NCBI GenBank assembly: GCA_018287875.1
Contig: JAGVVL010000002.1
Coordinates: 8,308,001-8,372,000 of the forward strand
DNA from: Nigrospora sphaerica
Taxonomy: Eukaryota; Ascomycota; Sordariomycetes; Amphisphaeriales; Apiosporaceae
DNA: 64,000 bases
Direction: 5' to 3'
Part shown: piece by piece, positions 42,655-54,451 of the stretch
How positions within the stretch are numbered: the first letter of the stretch is position 1
How the letters are laid out: every line of letters starts with the position of its first letter
Position numbers and translations under genes: made by a program
Notes under the pieces: model-generated
Seen by the model: the letters and a program-made list of their open reading frames with translations, nothing else
Database searches by the model: none
What the model was told of the DNA's origin: nothing

Positions 42655-43821
42655 ATGGTGCTGTCGATGCTGCTCGCCATCACCACGGCCCCGGCCCTGC
42701 TGGGGACCCAAGAAGCGATCCGACAGAGCCAATCCAAGAACCGACGCGAAGAGCACCGCGCGCAGCGATGCAACCTCATGGTTAATTGCCTCTCGCCATC
42801 TAGCCGCAGTCACGAGCTCAACGGCAAGACCGTCGTTCTCAAAGGGTCTAAGGTGGGTGGTTAATGGTTCGATCTGGGAAGGGGGGGAGAGGAGGAGAAA
42901 CAAACCCCCATGTCAACCCACACCTCATTTCGGCGACCGCTTCAGGTCCAGCAAAAAGACGAATGGCTGACTGGCCATCCGCTCCCTCTCTCTCAACAGC
43001 TCTTTGTGGACACGGGCAACATCCCCGACTTCAACGGCTCGGGCCAGCCGCCGCACAAGTTCTGCGGCTACTTCCTGCAGTACCCCGACTCCGACTACGA
43101 GGGGCTCGTGAGCACCATCACCGACGTGGCGCCCATCCTGAACTGGATCTACGTGGACCGGGCCACGTACGAGGTCAAGTATGGGGTGCGCGACTTCGCG
43201 CAGCCCAACTTGACGGGGCCCTTCGACTGCACGCGCGAGGACCGGCGGCTGACGTTCGAGGGCTGGGAAGGTTTCGTGGCCGTCGAGGTGGTGCCCGAGG
43301 TCTGGGCCCTGTACTTCGATCGCGACGACAACGCGCTGCGCGACAAGCTTCCACCGGGCGCGCGCGTGCTCGAGGTCGAGCTGACGCGCCGCGAGAAAAA
43401 GATCGAGAAGCCCGCCGCTGACGCCGAGCAGCCCTCCCTCGACGAGATGCTCGAGCAGCAGAAGCGAAAGCGCGCCGGCGAGGAGGCCGACCGCGCGCGC
43501 CAGCAGCAGCAGGCCTCCGAGGGTCAGCCCCTGGACGAGGGCGAGGCAAAGCCGGAGCCGCTGGCCCGAGAAGGTAGGGCCCCCCAAGACGCACAGGCGG
43601 TGCCCCAGGGGCAGCCCGCCCAAGATCACCAGATACCCGCAGCGCAGCAGAAAGGGAGAGAAGAGGCGGAACGGACGAGAAGTATTCAGCCGCCACCGCC
43701 GTCAACGGTGGCGGCCGCAGAAGCAGCACCAGCCGCAAGTCGCACAGAGGGATCATCATCCGATGCTGGACCTGTCGAACAGCTGCCTGAGGATCTTCTG
43801 CCCTTGGGGCAACAGACATGA
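42655..43821 (+). CDS. Conserved filamentous-fungal protein of unknown function (339 aa)
   Basis: Exons 42655-42852 and 43000-43821; the intron (gtgggt..caacag) joins VLKGSK|LFVDTG in phase 0. The N-terminus MVLSMLLAITTAPALLGT, then EAIRQSQSKNRREEHR, looks like a weak membrane or signal anchor followed by a basic helix. The conserved core includes CGYFLQYPDSDYEGLVST, LNWIYVDRATYEVKYGVR, GPFDCTREDRRLTFEGWEG and VWALYFDRDDNAL, ending in VLEVELTRREKK. The last 130 residues are Gln/Ala/Glu-rich and disordered. I recognise the first 30 residues and the core from many ascomycete proteins annotated only as hypothetical, so it is a real, conserved gene. The role is unknown; the strong conservation and the aromatic/acidic core suggest a protein-binding fold rather than an enzyme. 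Confidence 0.86.
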
Positions 43822-45036
43822 TGAAAAGGCCGTAGTCCCAGTCAATGGATAAGCAGCAGACCCTGTATCTGTAGGCACACCTCCCTTCTCTCGGCACCGG
43901 GCTCCGTAATCACAGAAATATATGGACTGGGCTAAGTAGACGGGTTCCTGCTCGAAAGAGGGCGACACCGGGGGGTTTAGGTTCGATTCATGGTGGTTCC
44001 CTGGCAACCGGGGCCATGGTGAGCAGGTGAAGGATAAGCTTCTTTACCGCCCCCCTCGCCCCTGCGTGTCCATTCATGCGAGATCGCGCGCACACACCAT
44101 GCCTCAAGAACACGTGTGGAGGCGCAATGATTCCATGATGACCGAATCCGGATCTGGGGACCGGGGAGGAGGCTCAAATCCCAGTTCTTCGTCCGCTCAT
44201 CGCCCAGTCGTGATGGACTCCTTGATGGGGAAGGGTCTGCAAGGCTCCCAGCCCACGTGCAAGGATAGGACGTTTAACCACGCCATGGGCGAATAAAAGG
44301 GGCGCGGCGGATATTACGGCGGTGTTGACACGTTATAGGCGAGTACCGGCCAGACGGGCGGTCGTTTGTCCTGGTCGTGGGCGTATGTGTGTACCAGCCA
44401 AGGCAGATCCAGCGAACCGATGGGCAGACTTTTAGCCAGCCGAGGCCCCATCGTACGATAGGACAGTCTTTGGTACCAGGGGATTCACTCTCTCTTTTCC
44501 CCCACCCCAGGTATCTCTTTCGCGCTCTCCTTCGTCGTGGGGAGGCTCCGCGTATCCGATTGACCTGTTTCTGGCAGGTGGGCCGATGGGCGGTTGTGCT
44601 CCACAGGGAGGTGTCACAAATGATGCATCAACGCTTGTTTGAGCCGTGTCAACTCTACCTACCTACCCAGCGCCGGGGGAAAGCGCAGCCCTGCCGACCG
44701 CCTCTTCTCTGATACTTGAGCCTCATCTGGCCTTCCCAACTAAACTCTTCTGCCCGTTCCGTATTCTCCTAACCCAAAAACGACCTTATACTCGCCTGGA
44801 TTTTCGTCCCATCAACGCCCCCCCTCATTGAGTGTGTGGGCGTGTATGTGTATGTTTTGTCTGCTCGTCGAAGCTAGCTAGCCTAGCCCGGCCAGAAACT
44901 GCTCGTTGATCGACACCACCCGTACATACAGTGGGCGTGCAGACGAAAGAGTGAAAGGGAAACGGGGTCAACGAACAGGCCGGCATCTCCTGGATGTGAT
45001 GCCCCGTACGATGCATCGGCGCCCCGTCCCAAGGAG
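43822..45036. other. Spacer, 1.2 kb
   Basis: Between two plus-strand genes. The frame of the next gene stays open upstream of 45037 back to about 44953 (reading ..DAPYDASAPRPKEM), so part of a first coding exon may lie here with an acceptor near 44979. No other feature. Confidence 0.5.
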
Positions 45037-46564
45037 ATGCTATCTAAACGCCTAGAGGCTCTGAGCAAGGACCCGAGCAACCCCGATAGCATCGCCGAGC
45101 TGGTGGTCACGGCTCTCGGGCCGCAAGGAAGCTTCTACATCTGCTGGAAGACCGTATCGGGCCAGCACGAACAGGGTAAGGTTTTCCTTCCCGGCGCTCT
45201 CCGCGAGCAACTCTGCCCGACCCGGAGCCGGAAGAGGACTGACGCAAAAGCTCTCCTCGCCAGATAGCCATGGCTTGCCCGCCGCGCTCCACGAGTGGCT
45301 GTTTCCCCCGGACGGTGGCCGGCGGGACTTCGAGACGCTGCAGGTCATCTTGGGACCACGCGAGGGCGAGTTCTTCGCGTCGGACTGCCACGGCAAGCGG
45401 GACCAGAAGCCGACTGAGCTGGCGTCAGCGCGGCCACTCGCCGGGCGGCTGAGGCGCGCCTCGACCCTCTGGCAACAGCAGCACCGCGACGCTGCCAATC
45501 GCAAACGACTTTCCTTTATCGAGGACCCGGAGCCGCAGCCGCCGGCGGCCGGAGCGGCGACGACCGCCGCCGCCAACAAGCGGCTGTCCTTCATCGGAGA
45601 CCCTAGTGCCGAGGCCAAAGGCAGTCGGCGCCGCTCGGCGACGTTGTCCTCGCTGGGCTGGGTCTCGGCCAGCCGACGGACCCTATCGCTGCCCAAAGTG
45701 TTGGACCCGGACGAGCCCGAGGATCAGCGCCGGGCGCGCCGAACCACGCTCCTGCCGCTGGCACTGCAGGCCGGCGGCCCGGCCCCGTTTGCGGGCAGCA
45801 GCAGCAGCAGCACCACCACCACCACCACCACCACCACCGACAACAACAAGACCAGCAACAGGGAGGCAGCAGCAACAGGGGCAGCGGCGGCGGCGGCAGC
45901 GATGGCGGCAGCACCGGCTTCACGGCGATCGAACTCGCCACCAAGCCGCGGGCCCAGCCGGGCCGGATCCCTGCGGGCCTCGGCCTCGAACCACTCGCTG
46001 AACTCGGTAGCGTCCCGTGAGAACGCCGGCAACTTCTCCCCCGAACGGCGACGGACGCCGCCGCGGGCCGCGATCCTGGAGGAGGAACCGCCGGCGAGAC
46101 CGCGGCGTCCTGTGTCCGTCTACGCCGACGCCGGCATCCAGACGGACCCGGTGCCCGCCGAGAACGATACCCGATTCGCCTACCTCCAGCACCATCACCA
46201 CTACGACGACGGCAACGACGAGGACGGGGGTTTCAGCGCGACGCGGCGGGCGCGCGGCATGTCGACAGCGTCCGAGGCGTCGACCGTCTTCAGCCGCGCC
46301 GCGACCGAGACGAGCAGCCGCCGCACCAGTATGGCGTCGGATATCAAGGTGGACTCGGCGGCGGCGCCGGGCCGGCCGGAACAGCGACAGCGACAAGAAG
46401 AGCAGTTACAGGAGCAGCAGCAGTGGGGGGCGGTGCATTTCAATCCTAACCCCGTCGTCATGGGGCGGATGCAGGATTATTTCCGGTCGCCGGCGTACTG
46501 CTTGGGCGACGCCTTCCGGCCCACGCTGGGCTCGGGTATGTATTGGGGTTCGTGGCGGCAATGA
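45037..46564 (+). CDS. Conserved fungal protein of unknown function, low-complexity tail (479 aa)
   Basis: Exons 45037-45175 and 45264-46564; the intron (gtaagg..cgccag) joins SGQHEQ|DSHGLPAALHEWL in phase 1. The first 110 residues form a small conserved domain: MLSKRLEALSKDPSNPDSIAEL, VVTALGPQGSFYICWK, LPAALHEWLFPPDGG and LQVILGPREGEFFASD. I know this pattern from filamentous ascomycetes, where it is uncharacterised. The remainder is low-complexity and Ser/Arg-rich, with (ST)n, poly-Thr, poly-Ala and RRTSMASD-like basic phospho-site motifs, then GGFSATRRARGMSTASEAS and a conserved end (VHFNPNPVVMGRMQDYF, TLGSGMYWGSW). ATG 45037 is the first Met, but homologues often have about 15 more residues, and an upstream exon is likely. 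A regulatory or scaffold role is a guess. Confidence 0.85.
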
Positions 46565-48418
46565 TTTTTCGATATACCCATTCCTCGTGTACATAGTTTA
46601 ATTGAGCGTCTTCCTCTTCTCCATTTTTGTCGGCGCGCTGATTTCCCCTTCTTTCACTGTTGTGGCTAGGAGCATCCGGCTGCTGTACATAATAACCCAA
46701 CGAATCGATGGCAGTCAAAATTAGATGCGGCTTTTCGCTTCCATCCCAATTACCGCTAGCGCTCCCTTTTCCCTTTCAGGACGAATCCGAGGCCCTTACC
46801 ACTTCATCTTTGGTTTGGTCTCGTTGTTTCTTTTTTTTTTTTGCCTAGTGACGGCCGGCTATTGAAAGCACGTGCTTGTGTGCCATCGGTAGGACATTGC
46901 GACGGATGCGCCGCAAATTGGCGGCGACGACGACAGAAAGAGGATTTGGGGAGAGGAGGGAGGGGAAAGGTTCCAGGACGCCCACGACACCATCTCTGAC
47001 GCATCTCGTACGGATACCGCCATGCACCCACCGGAAAGGTGAAGAAGTCCCAGTTCCGGCGAGGTATCCGCCGTACCCGCCACCTCTCAACCTGTCCACT
47101 GCAGTGATAAGGCAAGAGAGAGCGTGTCGTGGCCCTGCATTGCGCGTGTGGGATCGCCAACGGTCCCCTCCCCATCGAACGAGGCACAAAGTAGAGAGCC
47201 ACTGGGAAGCGTGCCGGGCTCGGTCCGCCTCGGCCGTTCAAGGCCAGAGGCGACCCATCACCATGCAGGTGAGATAAAAACGACCGGCGAGAGGACAAAG
47301 CCGCGCCTGGTTTGCGTGGGATGCCGGGATTTCCTGACAAGCAGGGGCAGATGCAGGGCCTGGCTCATCTCCCGTTCGGGCCGTCTAGCTAAGCCTTGGT
47401 GGAAACAAAGGCCAGCCGCCCGTCCCGCTTTTTGGGCCGCGCCCTCGACGTCACGACTGGCTACTTTCCTGCCCTCCCTTTCCACGTACCTGATATGTTT
47501 CTTTTCTGCGTGGCTCGCCCGCGGGACCCGCCACGAAAAAATCGATGATCGCTGCAGATAGCTCGTGCATTCCATGGCTTTGCAGGAACCGTAGGTGATG
47601 TTATCTGTGACTGACGGGGACTCGGGCGATGCCAGCACCCGCCGTACCCAGAAAAGATCGCCCTGCTCTCGAAACTTGTTAGCCGTCCCGCTGATAACGA
47701 CGGGTCTCTGCCCATTCCACTCGTCCATGCCCGACCATCATAGCGAGATTTTCTTTTTTTCGTTCGAGATCGCGCCAGTCTTCCCAGACGGACTGACGAC
47801 GCTGCAGCTTTTCATCATACCCGCACGCCTGACCCACCCATACCTTGCGTAGGGCTGGCAGGCTTGTACGTGGGCGTGCGTGTCAGCGAGAACGGCCTGC
47901 ATGGTTCCCGTTTCTGGGGCCCTTCGCTTGGTCGTGGTCTACTATAAACCGTATGACATTGCCCGGTCTATTTCCTGTTTTTGTGGGCACCCTCACCAGC
48001 ACAAAGAGAGAAGCGGCCGGGCGTGATTACGCCGCCCACCCCTATCAGCGACCGAGGGAGAGACCGCCGGGGCCAGCGCCGCCCCTCGCGCCTCATACAC
48101 GCCTACCTCACACGTACCCATTTGTCCGGGGAGAAGAGAGAGCGAGAAGGGAGGGGTTCTTTGGCCTTTGACAGACATTTCCCCCAGCAAAGCCAACTAC
48201 CGTTCGTCCCTCTCCATCCTACCTACCTATCGTGGACCCTGGCCCGAGCCGCGCTCCCGTCCTTGCCTTTTCACCCTGTCCACACGCCCCCCTCTCCACA
48301 CAAATTAGGGGAATAGAAAGCCGAAGAAGAGGTCAGCGGTCGGTTTCCGCAGGCCGCCCGGGCGATACACGAATCCCCAAAGACGAGCCCCAAACCCCGA
48401 AAACAGAAAAAACGAGCC
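46565..48418. other. Spacer, 1.9 kb
   Basis: Between two plus-strand genes. A short poly-T run lies near 46831-46843; the last 250 nt are C-rich and A-rich, a typical leader. Frames up to 178 codons have no domains. Confidence 0.6.
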
Positions 48419-49749
48419 ATGGCGAGCCGGGAGGAACTTACCCGGGAGAAGCTGCAGCCGACGCGGAAGCATGTCACCATCCAGCGCGAGATCGACACGT
48501 CGCTGCTTTACAAGGTGGTGCGGGCCGTGGCCAAGCCGCTGCGGCCGCGCCTCGTGCAGGCCCGGGGCGCGCCGCTGCCGGCGGGCAGCCCGCGGCTGAC
48601 GGGGCACCCGGCGGCGCGGCACGGCTGCCGGATCCAGGAGCGGCGCGACGAGGGGACGGGCGTGTGGCTGTACGACGTGGTGGCGCCGGCGGCCGACGGG
48701 GACGAGGCGGCGGCGGGGCCCGCGCCGGCACCGCGCACGCGCGTCCTCTACTTCGCCGGCGGCGGCTTCCAGCGGCCGCCGTCGGCCGCGCACTGGGGCT
48801 TCGTGGCGCGGCTGGCGCGGGGCTTGGCGCGCGCGACGCCGCCGTGACCCTCGTGAGCGCGCCGCTGGCGCCGGCGTCGCCGGCGGCGGCGGCGCTGCCG
48901 CTGCTGCGCCGGCTTGTGGCGGCGCAGCTCCGCGACGCCGTGCGCCAGGGCCAGCGCGTCGTGCTCATGGGCGACTCGTCGGGCGGCAACCTGGCGCTGA
49001 GCCTCGCCTTCTGGTGGGTCGAGCACGTCACGGCGCCGGCGCCGGCGACGGCGGGGGCGGGGGCGGCCGGGGGTCGGCCCGGGGGCGGCGGCAGCGGCAG
49101 CGCCCCGTGGTCGCCGCGGCGGGCCAAGTCGGCACCCGCGCCCAGCCTCAGCGTCATCGAGACCGGTAAGCCCTGGGACGGCGCCGACGAGGCGACGCGG
49201 CTGCGCGCCGCCCTGCGCGACGTCGTCGTCATCTCGCCCGCCGCCGACCTGCGCCACACGAACCCGCACGTCGCCCGCGTCGACCGGCTGGACCCGCTGC
49301 TGGGCGCCGCCTACGCCAAAGAGGTGGCGGGGGCCTGGCTCGCACCGCCGCCGGTGCCGGCGGAAGCGCCCGCCGACAACGAGAACGACGACGACGACGG
49401 CGGCGCCCGCCGTAAGCCCGACGACGCCGACGCCGACGCCGGCGGCCTCGGCGCCGCCGACCACCCCAAGGTGTCGCCCGTGCTGCACCGGCCCGAGGCG
49501 TACCGGCTGCTCGCGAGCCTCGGCGTCGGCCTGCACGGCGTCTACGGCACGCACGACGTGTTGGCACCCGACGCCGACCTGCTGCGCGACCGCTGCGAGC
49601 GCCACGGTGTCAAGGGCCGCTGGCTCGTCTGGGAGAAGCAGATGCACTGCTTCCCCCTCGCCGCCGTCTACGGCCTGCGCGAGGGCCGTGACGCTCTCGA
49701 CTGGCTCGTCCGCACCGTCCAACTGCGCGCCCGCGAGCCCTCGGTGTGA
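48419..49749 (+). CDS. Hormone-sensitive-lipase-type alpha/beta hydrolase with apparent frameshift
   Basis: Starts at ATG 48419 (MASREELTREKLQPTRKH) in a good context. The first frame runs through RVLYFAGGGFQRPPS, the oxyanion region, to a stop at 48845; the homologous continuation, DAAVTLVSAPLAPASPAAA, lies in another frame, through VVLMGDSSGGNLALSLAFW (nucleophile Ser in GDSSGG), ISPAADLRHTNP, GVYGTHDVLAPDA (acid) and WEKQMHCFPL (base His). The two halves join with no gap if two bases are removed from the GC-dinucleotide run at 48827-48835, giving about 442 residues; there is no room for an intron. Either the gene is broken, or the run was misread. Low-complexity Asp/Ala inserts (DNENDDDDGGARR..) sit in the cap. 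Cytosolic esterase role inferred from the HSL-type motif; substrate unknown. Confidence 0.78.
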
Positions 49750-50213
49750 AAATGTTGCCGGGGGGTTTGTAGAGAATAATGTAGGAAGTCGGTGGTCGAT
49801 GGCAACGACGATGATGGCTGGTTCGAGGAGGATGGAGAAGGGCGGAGTTTCTGTTTCTTGAAAAGTACATGGCTCCCCTGTGTGATGTTTTCCCTGCTGT
49901 TGCTTTGGTACATATTATACCCAATCTTTGTTTCTTGTTACGACGGCGCCGGTCTTTCGTGAGGGCGGCTTTCGTGTTCCGGGCGCGTTGGGAGAAGGAT
50001 AAGCTGAAACCTTTTTAATACTTATGCAAATATGAGGTAGATTGCTAATTGAACGTTGGGCAAGTAAGTACGCAGGTACTTAGATCACACACAACACTGA
50101 ATCCTGGCTCGTCCGCTCCTCTCGCGCGTCATCTTCCTCTGGCCCGGGGTATCCCCCGAGACCTTCTGTGGACCGGCCGGTTTCCCTCTCGTACCTCGCA
50201 CCTCCGCGCCTCT
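49750..50213. other. Convergent intergenic region, 0.46 kb
   Basis: 3' flanks of the HSL-type gene and the CoA-binding gene. AT-richer; no gene. Confidence 0.6.
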
Positions 50214-51006
50214 TCACAGCTTCCCGGCGTCGCGCATGGCCTTGTCGCCGTCGACAAGGACGCACCAGCCCTCACCGCCGACGCCGCCGGGGCCGGCGAC
50301 GACGTGGCCGCCGAAGCCGCCGTCGGGGCCGGCGGCGCGGGCGAAGGCTAGCACGGCGTCGTCGAAGCTGCCGGGCTGCAGCCAGACGGCGGGCACGCCC
50401 AGGCGGGCCGCCTCGCGCAGCACCTCCAGCGTCGCCTTCGGCGGCGTGATGACCGAAACCGACGTCTGCGCCGGGTGCGGCAGCGCCGACAGCGCCGGCA
50501 GCGTCGCGTGCTCCTTACCCCGCACCGCGATGGTGGCGCTGCCGGGGTTGATGGGCGTCGCCGGCAGCCCGCGGTCCGTGTACCACGCGAAGACTGCGGC
50601 GTAGGGAGAAAGAGGGGGAAAGGGTTAGCCGTCTCGTTCCTCTGTCGTCACAAGGGGGAGGGGGCGGAAACGAGTGAGGGGGGTGGTGAGAATGGGTGTA
50701 CGTGTGTAGGGAAGTCAGTGCGGGGGTCGAGCGCCGACACGCCGGAGCTACGAGGGAGATACGAGGATGACGGTTCGGCCCACGAGCACGGGAGCCCAGG
50801 TCGAGTCAGATACCCAGGAGCAATCCCATCTTCTGTGCCGATCCGAACACGACTGGGTCACCAGGCACAAGGCAAGGGGTAAACGTCACGAGATGAAAGG
50901 TGCGGCGCTTACTTTTGTGACCGAACTTGGCGGGGTTGGAACTGGCGCCCACTACGGCAAAGTAGGGCGAGGAGAAAAAGGCGCGGGCGTTGGCTTCGGT
51001 CGACAT
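50214..51006 (-). CDS. CoA-binding domain (YccU-like) protein
   Basis: Exons 51006-50913 and 50593-50214 (157 residues) around a 319-nt intron, long for this genome, whose acceptor cgccgcag rejoins KFGHK|IFAWYTDRG. A CoA_binding-type Rossmann fold is clear: FAVVGASSNPAKFGHK (nucleotide-binding turn with G-x-S), then YTDRGLPATPINPG, and the conserved SVSVITPPKATLEVLREA and GVPAVWLQPGSFDD. Proteins of this type bind CoA or its thioesters; the bacterial relative YccU is uncharacterised and the fungal ones are usually annotated as NAD(P)-binding. A small soluble metabolic accessory role is likely, but no reaction is assigned. The first ATG (MSTEANARAFF) fits well. An extra exon within the long intron cannot be excluded. 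Confidence 0.88.
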
Positions 51007-51804
51007 CTTAGCGAGCAATGCTCTTTGCATATGGCCGAAGTTGAAGGGGATAATGGTCCGGGTGTTGTATCTGGATGGGTTCCGGTGGCAGTGGGTGGTG
51101 TTCTCCCGTGGCTTGGCTTGTGCTTGTTGCCGGGTTTTGTCCACCGTCAATTGAGCGCGTGCCGCCGAAGAAGTCTCCTCAACTCTCTAGGTCTAGGTGC
51201 CCGGGCAATGGGGCAGGTACCTTGGTTCAGGCAGAGAGGGGTTTCTCAAAATAGCGGCTGAGAACTCTGGCAGGAGCCCTGAAACTATGCGGCAACGTGC
51301 CTGGTGGAGGGACACCATGCCTGATGAGGAGCCGAGGCGGCTGGAGCTTCCGCTCCCCTTGGAGTTGCCTGCCCGTGTTGGCCGAGGTGCCGGCCTCCAG
51401 TCTGGGAATCGGGAATAGCGTCATCCTCCCCCGCGGTGGCAATCCCTACTAGGGCACGTCCCGTCTCGGGTGGAACTGACCCCTTGCGGTCCAGCTCGGC
51501 TCCGGGACGGTCTCCGGGTGCATTCACGCGGCCTGGACTGTTAACTGCTCATGGACGTCGGATTTAAACCAGAGGCACGTTGGTAAGGTCGTTTATAAGG
51601 GGCGTGATGAGCATCGTTCGTCACTATGGCCGTCTTCCCATGTCACTTGAGAACCGAACTCCCGATTGCCCAACACTAGAAGTGTATCGAACAAGCGCCG
51701 TACTACCAACCGAGGTGCTTACCAAACACATCCATCTTAAAACCACCAAGGCTACCTAAGGCTACGGGACATTGACGCTCCCCCAGCTGTCCACTTCCAG
51801 CGCC
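51007..51804. other. Divergent intergenic region, 0.8 kb
   Basis: Shared upstream of the CoA-binding gene (minus) and the methyltransferase (plus). No long frame or repeat recognised. Confidence 0.6.
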
Positions 51805-52768
51805 ATGTCTGCCTTTGCGTATGATCGGCCCCACCTTGCATCGTGACGCGCGGGCGGCAACTTACCAGCTTAGCAGGCGCTCTTCGTTTTCGGCAAAGTC
51901 CTACGCGGCCTTCCGACCGTCGTACCCCCCGGTACTCTATCGGACGATACTGGGATACCATCAGCTTCCCACGCCCGCGGGTTCCGCCCTGGACCTGGGA
52001 TGCGGTCATGGCCTCATCGCCCGCGAGCTCAGCCAGCACTTCGCCTCAGTGACGGCGCTGGACCCCTCGGCCAACATGATTGCGCAGGCGCAACGCATGA
52101 CGCCGGATAACACGCGCATCACCTTCCGACAGGGCAGTGCCGAGGATCTGGACTTCCTGGCGGACAAGTCGGTGGACATGGCGGTGGCGGGCCAGGCCGC
52201 GCACTGGTTCGATTACCGGCGCGTGTGGCCGAACCTAGCACGCGTGGTCAAGAGCGGGGGTACGCTCGCGCTCTTCGGCTACAAGGACAACGTGCTCATG
52301 GGCTTCGAGCCGGCCACGGCAGTCATGGAGCGCTTCATCTACGCGTCGGGGGAGGTGGCGCCCGGCATCGAGGGCATGGGCCCTTACTGGGAGCAGCCGG
52401 GGCGCAACATCCTCCGCGACTTGCTGCGCAGCGTCGAGCCGCCCGCCGCCGACTGGGCCGACGTGCGGCGCCTGCTCCACGAGCCCGGCCAGCCGGGCCA
52501 CGGCGAGGACCTCGCCTGGCAGCGCAAAACAATGAAGCTGGGCGAGGTTGAGGCCTACACCCGCACCTTCAGCTGCTACCACGGCTGGGCCGAGGCCCAC
52601 CCGGAGGCCAAGAGCAGGGCCGAAGGCGGTGCCGGCGACGTCGTCGACATGATGTGGGATCACATGTGCGACGTGGTGCCCGAGTGGAAGGCGGCGGGCG
52701 AGAAATGGCGAGAGATCGAGGTGGTTTCGGATTGGGGCACGTATATCTTGATGGCGAGGCGACGATGA
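51805..52768 (+). CDS. SAM-dependent methyltransferase (Tmt1-like)
   Basis: Exons 51805-51818 (14 nt, coding MSAF plus two bases of the next codon) and 51877-52768 give 301 residues. Class I methyltransferase motifs: ALDLGCGHGLIAREL (motif I, about 42-56), VTALDPSANMIAQAQ (acidic loop binding the ribose), RQGSAEDLDFLADKSVDMAV, then the aromatic GQAAHWFDYRRVWPNLARV. The C-terminal half (WRKTMK-like basic patch, then FSCYHGWAEAHPEA, DHMCDVVPEWK) matches the fungal Tmt1/trans-aconitate 3-methyltransferase group, which methylates small carboxylic acids in the cytosol. The substrate is therefore inferred only by analogy. The tiny first exon and a phase-2 intron of 58 nt (gtatga..tagcag) are the least certain parts; the intron removal restores the typical start KSYAAFRPSYP. 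Confidence 0.9.
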
Positions 52769-54451
52769 GATCAAGTATGTAGCTTACTTGCCTAGTGAGT
52801 TTTAAAGCAGGTACCGCAACAGGGGCCAACATAGAGAGGACGAGGTCCTCGGGCTGTTGTCAGAGCACCAAGCAGTTCTTCATTTCATGGTCCATGCAGA
52901 CACAAAGCATACTACCTACCTCTGCCTGAGACCTGCCCACGAAACTTCCCATGCCTGTCTGCCCGTCATGACTCTTGCGGGCTTACGGAGCCTTCTCTTT
53001 TTTCCGTGCCATGTGGCTAGGGTACTCGGGGCCTCTCCCCACGCGCCTAGTGAAATGACGGCTAGCGCTGGGAGCCCGAGGCGCCGCTGGGCGCAAGAAA
53101 GCGAGGCCAACGCGGGCGCTCGATAGCGTGGAGCATCGCCCCAGGGCCCAACGACGACGGCGTGTGGCCTCTCATTTGACTCAATCTCCAGCCTCGCGGC
53201 GGGAAATGTCCAGCCTCCCAGTCTCCTGGCGCTTGCAGTGGCTGGCAGAGCTGGCTCGGCCTCGTTCCCTAAGAATCCGGATCCAGGCGGGCGGGCTGGC
53301 ACTGGCGTGTTGACCGCTAGATGACTAGCGGCAGGTGTCGTTGCCCCGACGATGGCAGCCTCTCCACACCGCAATCTGGCCATGGAGGGAGGGAATGCAT
53401 AAACGGCACAGACCAGCTGGATACCCAACGCTCACTGGCGTCTTGAATTTGATTGAGCGATTAGGGGGGGCCAGAGCCAGCCATCGAAGTACGGATATGG
53501 ATCCGTAACTGCCTACCCGTTGGCCTGCCTGCCTTACTTCCCTTGTCTTCCCCGGTCCTAGAAGTGCCAGCGAATGTTTCACGGTTGAATCTCTCGTCCC
53601 TCCTTAGCCAAACTCCTCCAGCACCACCATCGCGAGCCTCTCTGTTCCTCCTGATCGTCCTCCGACATTCCTCACGCCTAAGACATCTTCTCCTGTGACC
53701 AGATCACTCCTCAAACCCACCCCGACGAAATGGTAAGCCGTGCTTTCCTTCCTCAACCCCCCTCCCTTCTCTCCCTCACCCCCTGGTTGTGTGTGTATGC
53801 GCGCGCGCGCGTGTGTGTGTACGCGAACGTGTGTGCATATGTTTGTGTGTGTGCCGCCCATTCGCCCCCGTCCGCCCGTCAGCAGTCAATTCGCCCGTCC
53901 CGACCGCCCATGCAAACGAAATGGTACCAACGACCTGTCGCCCGGCTGCTGCCCCTCGCAACCGCCCCTCCAACCCGGCCAGCAAAAGAAGCAAAGAGCA
54001 CGTTGGGATCCCTGTTTTTAGCGTCGCACCGCCAGGAACAACGAAGCCGGGCCAATCGTGCGGTGGCCGAGCACGCAAGTTTCCCATGCCTGGGCGCGGA
54101 TGCACGCAAGGCGGGGGGCGAGGCGGTACAGTCATGTCGCGGCGACACACATACACACGCAGTTACACTTGCAGTACCTGGCCAGCCTCCAGCCTCCAGC
54201 CTTCCGCCGCCTGCCTCCCATTTCCCCGCCTCTGGCCTCCCAGCCTCTCCGGCGGCGGCGGCTGTTGATCGATCCCATGTCGGCTGCGCTGCGGTCGCAA
54301 CCACCCAATCCTTGTGAACTACCTACTTTGACCTCGGCGTTCTGCACACTGCACGTTCGAAACCCGTCCCACTGCGCTGCATTCTGCTCTGCTGCGACTT
54401 CTGCGTTTCCGCAATCCGCTTTCGCGCACACAACCAGCGACGTCCGAAATT
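52769..54451. other. Spacer with promoter and probable 5' leader of the Cdc4 light-chain gene
   Basis: 1.7 kb. A 38-bp alternating purine-pyrimidine tract (53788-53825) and C-rich repeats (CCAGCCTCCAGCCTCC near 54183) lie upstream of the ATG. ATG at 53730 is followed at once by a gtaagc donor, so part of this region may be a long leader intron. Confidence 0.6.

Noticed and set aside
42925..43629. 234-codon minus-strand frame opposite the 42655 gene
   Set aside because: Antisense shadow of conserved plus-strand exon 2.
43960..43985. GGTTCGATTC resembling a tRNA T-loop
   Set aside because: No matching acceptor stem, anticodon arm or D-loop around it.
48748..49722. 324-codon minus-strand frame opposite the HSL-type hydrolase
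   Set aside because: Low-complexity Arg/Ala/Val product caused by GC bias; the plus strand carries the catalytic motifs.
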